A model generated the notes under the pieces. That model saw nothing but the letters and a program-made list of their open reading frames with translations. It searched no databases and was not told where the DNA came from. A program made the translations under genes and the position numbers. This document shows positions 1 through 5,852 of a stretch of DNA of 8,906 bases, in pieces. Every line of letters begins with the position of its first letter. The stretch's first letter is position 1. Source of the DNA: an uncultured Christensenellaceae bacterium (lineage in GTDB: Bacteria > Bacillota_A > Clostridia > Christensenellales > UBA3700); NCBI GenBank assembly GCA_944381335.1, contig CALWKT010000053.1:1-8906 (forward strand), in the 5' to 3' direction.

Positions 1-606
1 AACTATAAGGATATAGGGATCGGAACTGAACGTCTGCAGCGACGACGAACCGCTCACTATATCGAAGCCCGCATTGCAGAACGCGGTTATGCTGTGAAAA
101 AGACCGTACCACAGAGATTGTCCGAACCCGTAATAGCGTGAAAATCCGATCGCGAGCAGGACGGTGCCGGTAAGTTCCGCCGCCGCGGTCAGCTTTATCA
201 CATCGAGCGTCAGCTTTTTCAGGTCTGCCATCCCCGGCTGAGAGAGATCTTCTCTCATGCTCAGTCTCTTTCTCAGAGAGATCTTGTGCCTTATCAGGAT
301 ATAGACCGTGGACGTAAGCGTCATGAATCCGAGACCGCCCAGCTGAACGAGCAAAAGAACGACCACCTGCCCGAACACGGTGAAATCGTCATGCAGACTG
401 GCTACTGACAAACCTGTAACGCAAGTGGCGCTGGTTGCGGTGAAAAGTGCGTCGATGAACGAAAGCGAACCGGAATTTTTCGTAGCGAAAGGCAACAGCA
501 ACAGCAACGTGCCCACGACGATGATCACGAAGAAGCTCAGCATCACGAGCCTTATCGGAGTGAAAACTCTGTCCTTGACGTTTTTTACAAACCTCTTTGT
601 ATCCAT
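1..606 (-). CDS. ktrB: KtrB/TrkH-family potassium uptake transporter, N-terminal part (truncated by window edge)
   Basis: This is the membrane translocating subunit of a K+ (often Na+-coupled) uptake system, which normally works with a cytoplasmic KtrA/TrkA RCK protein. The 202 visible codons start at ATG 606 and run off the left edge with no stop. A basic N-terminus leads into TM1 (about residues 19-40). The first pore helix and filter follow (TATSATCVTGLSV, residues 56-68, filter Gly65), then TM2 (about 76-105). The second repeat carries the filter HSITAFCNAGFDI (residues 171-183, Gly180). The absence of two extra N-terminal helices favours KtrB over enterobacterial TrkH. A good Shine-Dalgarno (AAAGGAGA, minus strand of 629-636) lies about 22 nt from ATG 606, which is too far. 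A CTG at 621-619 sits at ideal spacing and would add five residues, so the start is uncertain. The partner gene is not visible. Family call sure; subtype moderately sure. Confidence 0.93.
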   Translation of the reverse strand, partial: MDTKRFVKNVKDRVFTPIRLVMLSFFVIIVVGTLLLLLPFATKNSGSLSFIDALFTATSATCVTGLSVASLHDDFTVFGQVVVLLLVQLGGLGFMTLTSTVYILIRHKISLRKRLSMREDLSQPGMADLKKLTLDVIKLTAAAELTGTVLLAIGFSRYYGFGQSLWYGLFHSITAFCNAGFDIVSGSSSLQTFSSDPYILIV

Positions 607-909
607 ATATTCCGACTTCAGCCGAAACTCTCCTTTCCGGCGCGCATACGCGCATACCGATTTATCTTATTATACAATAAAATCGCCGCATTGCAAACTT
701 TTTTTGTCTCGGGCTGTCCTCAAGGCGCCGTAAACGCCCTCGCCGGGTCGCGCCTGTTTACCGCTTTTCTGCGCCCAAACCGCCGTTTTTTCTCTTTTTC
801 CCGCCGTGTCGCGCGTTTTCCGCGGCGGCTTTCTCCTCATTTTACGCGCCCTCGAAAAAAGATATTTCCCTCGCCGCATTGTTTCAGTCTCTTTACGCAC
901 GCTAAGGAC
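607..909. other. Divergent intergenic region between ktrB and the GH18 gene
   Basis: About 300 nt without a convincing gene. It holds the ktrB ribosome binding site and promoter near its left end. From about 700 to 900 the plus strand is markedly pyrimidine-rich, with long C/T runs broken by short GC palindromic patches such as CCGCGG. No good plus-strand promoter for the GH18 gene was recognised. The GH18 frame stays open back to 691, but that upstream translation is rich in Arg, Phe and Pro and has no usable start with a ribosome binding site, so I treat it as non-coding. Confidence 0.5.
669..696 (-). promoter_or_regulatory. Predicted promoter of the potassium transporter gene
   Basis: On the minus strand a perfect -10 TATAAT (669-674) is preceded after 16 nt by TTGCAA (691-696), which matches four of six bases of the -35 consensus. 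Transcription would start near 662 and leave a 5' leader of about 55 nt before the ATG at 606. This is a pattern match only. Confidence 0.55.
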
Positions 910-2265
910 ATGAAACGTCTCTTTGCCGCGGCGCTGATCGTCGCGATCGCCATATTCGTATCGCTTCCGGCGCTTTCGTGTACGCAGACAGACCCGACCT
1001 TTGCGGAAATAAGCGGAAAATACTCAGATCTCGCCGCAAAGCACTCCTTTTCGCAAAAATGCGGAGAAGGAGACGGAGAAACCGTGCTTTTTCTGGGCAG
1101 GACGGTCACTCTGAACCGGCTAGTGCTCAGAGAAACTTCTGCCGGGATCACTTCTTTTTCTCTGTCTCTGCCGGGCGCGCCGTCGCCTTTTTACGGCAAC
1201 GATTTCATAGGCGGATACCGCTATTGCACCTTTCCCGCAGTCACGACGGACAGAATAATCCTCTCCTTCAGTTCGGACGGAGGGTGGGCTTTCGGCAAAG
1301 CGGAAGCGTATTTCGTTCCGCGCCGGACGCGTAGTTTTTCTCTGACCTCTTACGTCACCGCAAAAAGCGCGTATACGTTATCTCCGGGCGGCGCTCCGTC
1401 GGACGTGTTCGACATAATATACTCCGCATATCTCGACAAGGACGGCAACGTCTTTTTCCCAGACTACTACCTGGACGGCAAAAGGATAGAAGGCGAAGAC
1501 GTCCTCAGGACGTGCGTTTCAAATCTGCGCAACGCCTGTCCCGGCGCGAAGATCTTCGCGACCGTGCTCGGAGACAGAGAACGCGACGGAGACGGACTTA
1601 CGGTTCAACAGCGCTGTTCGGGCGCTTTTTCCAACGCAGACCGTCTTTCTTCCTCTCTGCTTGCGCTCGTAAACGATTACTCCCTCGACGGGATCTCGTT
1701 CGATTACGAATACCCTTCTTCTAAAGAAGATTATTCCCTTTTCACCGGTTTTTGCCGCGCTTTCAAACAACTTCTTCCCGCGGACAAATCCCTTTCCGCG
1801 GCGGTCAGTTCGTGGTGCGTTGACAAGAAACGGCTGAGCGCAGACTCTCTCGGGTGTTTCGACAGCCTGGTCCTTATGGCATACGACTCCCCGGACGGAA
1901 GGGGCTGCCACTCGACCTTTTACACGGCATATTCTCAGATAAGAAAGCTTAAAGAAGAAGGGATCCCTTCGGACAGAATAAAACTGGGGATCCCGCTGTA
2001 CTCCAAGCCTCTCGACGGCTCAAAGCACTCCCCCTTCTACGCCGAATACGCCGACTCCCTGCCTTTTTTCGCAAACACGACAAAGGCTGACTGCGGAGGG
2101 GAATACAAACCCTGCTATTTCAACGGCAGACAGCTCGTCTCGGACAAAGCGGTATTCGCGCTCGACGCCGGGCTTGCCGGGATCGCGGCGTGGCATTATT
2201 CTCTCGACAGCAAGGATCCCTCCCTTTCTCTGCTTTCCGCCGCAAGGCGCGCGGTCTCTCAATGA
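910..2265 (+). CDS. Exported glycoside hydrolase family 18-like protein with N-terminal discoidin-like module
   Basis: A 451-residue exported protein, probably a chitinase-like or peptidoglycan-active endo-beta-N-acetylglucosaminidase. Residues 1-24 form a signal peptide (KR, hydrophobic core, LPALSC). Cys24 sits in an imperfect lipobox, so a lipoprotein is possible. Residues about 30-140 look like an F5/8 C (discoidin) beta-sandwich, with VTLNRLVLRE followed by SFSLSL. The GH18 barrel fills about 143-449. DGISFDYEY (260-268) is the beta-4 motif: Asp260, Asp265 and the catalytic acid Glu267 are present, but the second Asp of DxxDxDxE is Ser263. LMAYD (322-326), IKLGIPLY (357-364) and AGIAAWHYSLDS (423-434, Trp428) match beta-6, beta-7 and beta-8. 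Start 910 is chosen because the signal peptide begins there, although AAGGA lies only 1 nt from the ATG. The gene is monocistronic and ends at a strong terminator. Fold is confident; substrate is unknown. Confidence 0.85.
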   Translation: MKRLFAAALIVAIAIFVSLPALSCTQTDPTFAEISGKYSDLAAKHSFSQKCGEGDGETVLFLGRTVTLNRLVLRETSAGITSFSLSLPGAPSPFYGNDFIGGYRYCTFPAVTTDRIILSFSSDGGWAFGKAEAYFVPRRTRSFSLTSYVTAKSAYTLSPGGAPSDVFDIIYSAYLDKDGNVFFPDYYLDGKRIEGEDVLRTCVSNLRNACPGAKIFATVLGDRERDGDGLTVQQRCSGAFSNADRLSSSLLALVNDYSLDGISFDYEYPSSKEDYSLFTGFCRAFKQLLPADKSLSAAVSSWCVDKKRLSADSLGCFDSLVLMAYDSPDGRGCHSTFYTAYSQIRKLKEEGIPSDRIKLGIPLYSKPLDGSKHSPFYAEYADSLPFFANTTKADCGGEYKPCYFNGRQLVSDKAVFALDAGLAGIAAWHYSLDSKDPSLSLLSAARRAVSQ

Positions 2266-2272
2266 TCACGAA

Positions 2273-2296
2273 AAAAGACGGTCCTCACCGTCTTTT
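2273..2296. terminator. Bidirectional intrinsic terminator shared by the GH18 and MATE genes
   Basis: A perfect 10-bp stem (AAAAGACGGT, 2273-2282; ACCGTCTTTT, 2287-2296) with a CCTC tetraloop. The A-run on one side and T-run on the other let it terminate both strands. It lies 7 nt after the GH18 stop and about 45 nt after the MATE stop, between two convergent genes. Confidence 0.9.
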
Positions 2297-2341
2297 CAGT
2301 TACTTTTCCGTTTGTAAACAATGATTTTTTTCCGGAACTTC

Positions 2342-3868
2342 TCATTCAGCCGCGCCGCCCGCCAGCGCTTTTCCGCTCATTCTCACTTTTTCTTTTCCGC
2401 ACTCTTCCGCATCCGGCTGCTCCGTCCCACTCTCCGGCTGATCCTGCGTTTCGGGCACGGGCTGAACTTTGCCGTCGTTGGGCACGCCCTTTTTCTGATA
2501 GACCATGGTAACGGGATTTTCCGCCCCCGAACGCATAGCCTTCTTTATCACTTTGTGCATTATCACGAAATACGCGATCAGCAGGAACACGTCCGCTCCC
2601 ACCCATGCCGACGGGCTAGAAAAGCATATTCCGGTGAAGCCGAACCACTTCGCGAGAAAGATCGAAGCGAGCGATCTCATCACCAGTTCCGTCCCTCCGG
2701 CAATCATCGTCAGCGCGCTCCTTCCTATGCCCTGAAGCGCGTTGCGGTATACGAATATAGCCGCGAGCGCAACGTAGAACACTCCCTGCCAGAGAAGGAA
2801 TTCCTTGCTGAGAGAAATGATCTCTTCGGACGCGTCCTTGACGAACAGCATTGTCAGAGGTTTCGCGAGCGCGACCACGAGGACAAGACTTCCGACCGCG
2901 CATACGGCGCCCATGATCATACTCTGAGTCACGCCCTTGCGTATTCTGTCGAACTTGCCCGCGCCGTAGTTCTGCCCCGCGTAAGTCGCCACCGCCGTGC
3001 CGAGCGCGGACATGCTCTGCTGAGCGAGATTGTCCACCTTGGACGCCGCGGTATATGCCGTGACCACCTGCGTGCCCAGCTTGTTCAGCGCGGTCTGCTG
3101 GACCATCATGCCTATCGCCGTGATCGAATACTGAAGCGCCATCGGCACGCCGATCGCCAGGTGCTGAAGATAGAAAAGCGGCTTGTTGAGAAAATGTCTG
3201 AGTTTCACCCTGCACACCGGAAACCTGACGAACATGTAAACAAAACATCCGATCGCGGAAAGCGCCTGAGAAAGCACCGTCGCCCAGCCTGCGCCCTCCA
3301 CGCCCGTTCCCAAGCCGAGGATAAACGCGAAGTCGAAGCCCACGTTGAGAAGCGCCGCAACGATGAGAAATACGAGAGGCGTCTTGCTGTCCCCGAGCGC
3401 GCGCAGTATCGACGAAGCGAGATTGTAAAAAACGCTCGCCGCCAGACCCCAGTATATCGTGACGATATAGTTGTAGGAATACTGAATTATGTCTTCGGGC
3501 GTCTGCATCAGCCTGAGAAGCGGCATCGTCGTGAAAACGCTGACAAAGGTCAGGATCACGGAAAGCGCGACCGAAAGCGCGACCGAAGACGCAATGCTTC
3601 TCCTGATGCCTTCCTCGTTGCCCGCGCCGTAAAGCTGGCTTGTCTTGACGGCAAACCCGGCGGTAAGTCCCTGCACGAACCCTATGATAAGAAATGAGAT
3701 CGCGCCCGTCGCCCCCACGCCTGCAAGCGCCGCGTCCGAGATCGTCTGTCCGACGATAACCGCGTCTATCATACTGTACAACTGCTGGAAGACGTTGCCT
3801 ATAAAAATCGGCAGCGTAAAAAACAAAATGCTCTTGAACGGTTTCCCCACCGTCAGATCCTTGGTCAT
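2342..3868 (-). CDS. MATE-family multidrug/cation efflux transporter
   Basis: A 508-residue polytopic membrane protein of the MATE (MatE) family, exporting organic cations, drugs or metabolites by Na+ or H+ antiport. It has two homologous halves with about 12 membrane helices in residues 1-443. The family features are clear: LPIFIGNVFQQLYSMIDAVIVGQ (19-41) in helix 1, AxAGVGATG around 47-55, RALGDSKTPL (156-165) after helix 5, GQNYGAGKFDRIRKG (298-312) in the second half and NALQGIGRS (376-384). Residues 444-508 form a hydrophilic tail rich in Pro, Glu and Gln, longer than usual for the family. The start at 3868 is supported by GAGGG about 9 nt upstream. The gene appears monocistronic, with a -10 TATAAT near 3945 and a perfect inverted repeat enclosing the ribosome binding site. 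The substrate cannot be told from the sequence. Confidence 0.95.
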   Translation of the reverse strand: MTKDLTVGKPFKSILFFTLPIFIGNVFQQLYSMIDAVIVGQTISDAALAGVGATGAISFLIIGFVQGLTAGFAVKTSQLYGAGNEEGIRRSIASSVALSVALSVILTFVSVFTTMPLLRLMQTPEDIIQYSYNYIVTIYWGLAASVFYNLASSILRALGDSKTPLVFLIVAALLNVGFDFAFILGLGTGVEGAGWATVLSQALSAIGCFVYMFVRFPVCRVKLRHFLNKPLFYLQHLAIGVPMALQYSITAIGMMVQQTALNKLGTQVVTAYTAASKVDNLAQQSMSALGTAVATYAGQNYGAGKFDRIRKGVTQSMIMGAVCAVGSLVLVVALAKPLTMLFVKDASEEIISLSKEFLLWQGVFYVALAAIFVYRNALQGIGRSALTMIAGGTELVMRSLASIFLAKWFGFTGICFSSPSAWVGADVFLLIAYFVIMHKVIKKAMRSGAENPVTMVYQKKGVPNDGKVQPVPETQDQPESGTEQPDAEECGKEKVRMSGKALAGGAAE

Positions 3869-3894
3869 AGAATAATTCCCTCTGTAATTATTCT
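3869..3894 (-). promoter_or_regulatory. Perfect inverted repeat enclosing the MATE ribosome binding site (operator or RNA hairpin)
   Basis: AGAATAATT (3869-3877) and AATTATTCT (3886-3894) are perfect 9-bp inverted arms separated by 8 nt. The spacer, read on the minus strand as ACAGAGGG, contains the ribosome binding site, and the repeat directly abuts the ATG. As DNA it has the size and symmetry of a TetR- or MarR-type operator. As RNA it would be a hairpin presenting the ribosome binding site in its loop. The repeat is seen; the role is inferred. Confidence 0.6.
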
Positions 3895-3944
3895 CACAAT
3901 TCCGCCCCCGCGAAATTCATAACTTTAACCCTTTCGTCGGCGAC

Positions 3945-3950
3945 ATTATA
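3945..3950 (-). promoter_or_regulatory. Predicted -10 element of the MATE gene
   Basis: A perfect TATAAT on the minus strand, 77 nt upstream of the MATE start. No convincing -35 is found at 16-18 nt, so the promoter may be weak or need an activator, or the match may be chance in AT-rich DNA. Confidence 0.35.
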
Positions 3951-4093
3951 TTACAAATTTTCAAAATCCGTATACTTTTTTCATCACTTTTTTAAAAATT
4001 TTTCAGATATTTTTCCGCGCGCCGTGCGCATATGCAATTTATCCGCAATTTTATGGACATTTCGGCGCTCGCCGTGCCTTAAAAACCGCTTTT

Positions 4094-4233
4094 CCGAGGT
4101 TGCTCAGACCTGATGACCGGGCGCTGTATTTTTGAGCCGACATACCTTTATTCTGAAAAAACCTCGGCTTATGACGTAATTTTCTTGTCCTGTGGCATCT
4201 ACGCAGTTTGCATATCTTAAGTCTTCTTTTTTT
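4094..4233 (+). ncRNA. ssrS: Candidate 6S RNA (ssrS-like); ends approximate
   Basis: 6S RNA mimics an open promoter and binds the housekeeping RNA polymerase holoenzyme. A gene-free stretch here folds into the 6S plan. Closing stem: AGACCTGA (4106-4113) with TTAAGTCT (4217-4224), one C-A mismatch, followed by TCTTTTTTT (4225-4233). A large central bubble follows, with a small hairpin CTGTG/CGCAG (4190-4194/4202-4206) on its 3' side, as in Bacillota 6S RNAs. The apical stem is GAGCCGA (4134-4140) with TCGGCTT (4164-4170). Apical GAGCCGA and the 3' GTCCTGTGG to GCAGTTTGC segment resemble 6S sequences from memory. The upstream promoter is weak (TGGACA-like -35, AT-rich -10 near 4079). An alternative 8-bp pairing, CCGAGGTT (4094-4101) with AACCTCGG (4160-4167), would compete with the apical stem. 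It could instead be another structured RNA. Confidence 0.55.
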
Positions 4234-4303
4234 GCCGTTTTTTTGTCTCGATAATCGCTTTTTTCTGCATTTTTTCCTTCAATTTCTGTCGGAAACACAA
4301 AAG

Positions 4304-4332
4304 AAAAAAGCCGCGTCGTCCGCAGCTTTTTT
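4304..4332. terminator. Intrinsic terminator downstream of the membrane-protein operon
   Basis: AAAAAAGC (4304-4311) pairs with GCTTTTTT (4325-4332). The stem continues through one C-A mismatch to GCG/CGC with a TCGTC loop. It has A-runs and T-runs on opposite sides, so it can stop the minus-strand operon ending at 4416 and also plus-strand transcription coming past the candidate 6S RNA. Confidence 0.8.
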
Positions 4333-4415
4333 CATTGAAGCAACCGCCGTTTTGTCCATATTTTTTTACTTTCAACGACGCGCTTTTCGGTCATTCCCGA
4401 CAGCAACGGCGGAGA

Positions 4416-5063
4416 TCATTCGCTCTGTCGCTTTGTGACGACACCTTTTTCCTCTCTTTCGTCCGCCGCTCTTTTCGCCTTGTTTACAGCCGAATAAAGG
4501 CTCAGCCCCTTCGCCGCCGTAAAAGCCGCGCCGATCGCCGTAGCTGCCCCGGCGATTATCCCGAAAATTCCCGCGGACGGAGAGGCTCCCTCTCCGACAA
4601 CGGACATCAACGCCGTCTGAGCGAGCGCGAGCGCGGCAAGCGCTCCGGACAGATTTATTCTTTTCATTTCCGTGCCGAAGCCGTCGTTTTTTCGTGCCGC
4701 TCCGACAAGCCCGACGAGCGCAGATATGAGGTCGTAAAAAGCAACTGCGGCAACCGCGATCGCCGGGATAAGACCGTAGCCGAAATCGGCAGGGCTGAGT
4801 ATCTGTCTGACTGCCCCGACGGTGTAAAAGACAGACGATACTCCCGTGACGCCAGCCACAGCAAGAAAAAGCGCCGCCTTCCTGCCGGCTACGTTTTCCT
4901 TTCTGCCTTTGACGCACAAAGCCTTGGCTATGGAAAATCCGCACGAATAAAACGCCGACAACACGGTAAATACCGAAAGCGACACTGCGCCGGCGATCAT
5001 CTTGACCAACGTGGCGATCGCGCTTATCGCAACGGATAAATATCCTCTTGTGTCTTTTTTCAC
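4416..5063 (-). CDS. Unrecognised polytopic membrane protein
   Basis: I do not recognise a family. The 215-residue product starts at GTG 5063, supported by AAAGGAG with 8 nt spacing. It is strongly hydrophobic and Ala/Gly/Val-rich. Probable membrane segments are at about residues 8-28, 30-48, 63-88, 95-122, 136-156 and 163-184. Short basic loops separate them (KGRKENVAGRK at 52-62; ARKNDG at 123-128), and the tail is charged (194-215). There is no signal peptide cleavage site, catalytic motif or transporter signature. It is the last gene before a terminator and lies 88 nt downstream of another membrane-protein gene on the same strand, so the two are probably co-transcribed. Their promoter faces a TetR gene, which hints at a stress or efflux-related envelope function. 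That last point is inference only. Confidence 0.75.
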   Translation of the reverse strand: MKKDTRGYLSVAISAIATLVKMIAGAVSLSVFTVLSAFYSCGFSIAKALCVKGRKENVAGRKAALFLAVAGVTGVSSVFYTVGAVRQILSPADFGYGLIPAIAVAAVAFYDLISALVGLVGAARKNDGFGTEMKRINLSGALAALALAQTALMSVVGEGASPSAGIFGIIAGAATAIGAAFTAAKGLSLYSAVNKAKRAADEREEKGVVTKRQSE

Positions 5064-5151
5064 TGTCTTTTCTCCTTTAGGGCGGTTTTGTCCGCAATGC
5101 AGTCCTTTGAATCGCCTAAGTCGGCATTTTCAGAACGCTCTCCTTCTTTTG

Positions 5152-5688
5152 TCAGATGTCCTTGTTCATCAGAAGATCGTTGCCTTGTTCGAGAAGATTG
5201 GCTATCGCTTCTTCTCCGGAATCTATGGCGGGGGAGACTTCTCTCGTCTTTTTCAGCACGATCTTCACATATACGGGATAGGTCAGACAGCACATGGCGA
5301 TGCCGATCACGCCGAGTATTATCCCGACGATCATTTCAGTAAGCTCGGGCTCTGACGCCATGACGAGGCTCATCCCGCCTCCTGCGATAAGCACCGCGCA
5401 GACGCCGAATATCCACCCGAATATCTGCGCCGCCCTTGTTTTACTGCGTTCGAGTGCGGATACCTGTTCTCTCGCGTCTTTCACGCGCTTTTCCAGCCTG
5501 ATCAGTTCCGCCCTGTGTTCAATCCTGCGATCTCTCCTGAAAGTTATGTTGCAACAGTCTCCGATCGCTCTCTGCGTTTCGGTCGCCTCCCAACCGAAAG
5601 CCTCTGCTTCGTCTACCGCCCTGGCGCGGTCCTTTGCCCTCACCGTCTCCGTTCTGTACTCGTAAACGGTAAAATTTCTGTCCTGCAT
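5152..5688 (-). CDS. Unrecognised two-helix membrane protein with N-terminal soluble domain
   Basis: No family recognised. The 178-residue product starts at ATG 5688 behind GGAGGA with 6 nt spacing, an excellent ribosome binding site. Residues 1-55 form a small soluble domain (FTVYEYRTETVRAKDRARAVDEAEAFGW) with a Cys-Cys at 45-46. Residues about 57-84 are highly charged and heptad-like, probably a coiled coil. Two membrane helices follow (about 87-110 and 117-142), then a short polar tail. It is the first gene of a probable two-gene operon with the 215-residue membrane protein. Oddity: past its stop, the shifted frame stays open with protein-like, charge-rich composition and ends in a TGA that overlaps the next gene's GTG, so the true C-terminus may be longer. 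Confidence 0.78.
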   Translation of the reverse strand: MQDRNFTVYEYRTETVRAKDRARAVDEAEAFGWEATETQRAIGDCCNITFRRDRRIEHRAELIRLEKRVKDAREQVSALERSKTRAAQIFGWIFGVCAVLIAGGGMSLVMASEPELTEMIVGIILGVIGIAMCCLTYPVYVKIVLKKTREVSPAIDSGEEAIANLLEQGNDLLMNKDI

Positions 5689-5725
5689 ATTTCGTCCTCC
5701 TTGAATTTTTCACGGTCAGCCTGTA

Positions 5726-5754
5726 TTGACATTTCCGTGAGACAAGTGTATCGT
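5726..5754 (+). promoter_or_regulatory. Predicted promoter of the TetR-family regulator gene
   Basis: A perfect -35 TTGACA (5726-5731) is followed after exactly 17 nt by TATCGT (5749-5754, four of six). Transcription would start near 5761 and give a leader of about 90 nt. The leader contains an inverted repeat, TGTCTC/GAGACA (5815-5820/5828-5833), just before the ribosome binding site. Confidence 0.55.
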
Positions 5755-5778
5755 AATATATGAAAATCAGAATTTCAA
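5750..5778 (-). promoter_or_regulatory. Predicted promoter of the minus-strand membrane-protein operon
   Basis: On the minus strand, TTGAAA (5773-5778, five of six to consensus) is followed after exactly 17 nt by TACGAT (5750-5755, four of six). The expected start is near 5743, about 55 nt before the ATG at 5688. The -10 overlaps that of the opposing tetR promoter, so the two cannot be occupied at once. Confidence 0.5.
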
Positions 5779-5788
5779 GCGCCTGAAA
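5773..5788. promoter_or_regulatory. Candidate TetR-type operator palindrome
   Basis: A 16-bp palindrome: arms TTTCA and TGAAA around a GCGC core, with a single asymmetric base pair. It covers the -35 of the minus-strand promoter and lies just downstream of the predicted tetR start. This is where a repressor would block the operon and its own gene. The symmetry is seen; the binding is inferred. Confidence 0.45.
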
Positions 5789-5852
5789 CGCGTTTTGGAC
5801 ACCTTCTGCCGCTCTGTCTCGCGGATTGAGACAAAAGGAGGATTTTTGTATC

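Larger units (their letters stand above)
3895..4415. other. Long intergenic region between MATE and the membrane-protein operon
   Basis: About 520 nt without a credible protein gene. From the left it holds the MATE leader and -10, then an AT-rich tract (about 3950-4015) with oligo-T/oligo-A runs. A short GC block follows with a small palindrome (CGGC/GCCG, 4063-4074), then the candidate 6S RNA (about 4094-4233), T-rich DNA, and the terminator at 4304-4332. Small open frames on both strands here lack ribosome binding sites and protein-like composition. Confidence 0.5.

Noticed and set aside
670..900. Small basic protein frame on the minus strand between ktrB and the GH18 gene
   Set aside because: No ribosome binding site, low-complexity Arg/Lys composition explained by the purine-rich strand, and it overlaps the ktrB promoter.
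2321..3697. Long plus-strand open frame across the MATE gene
   Set aside because: Its translation is extremely Arg/His-rich and motif-free, whereas the opposite strand encodes a clear MATE transporter.
3895..3907. GGAATTGTGAG on the minus strand resembling a lac operator half-site
   Set aside because: Only one half matches and there is no symmetric second half or LacI-family gene. The real symmetry here is the neighbouring AGAATAATT repeat.
4335..5039. Plus-strand frame across the 215-residue membrane protein gene
   Set aside because: Arg/Ser-rich shadow translation. The minus strand has a proper ribosome binding site and coherent membrane helices.
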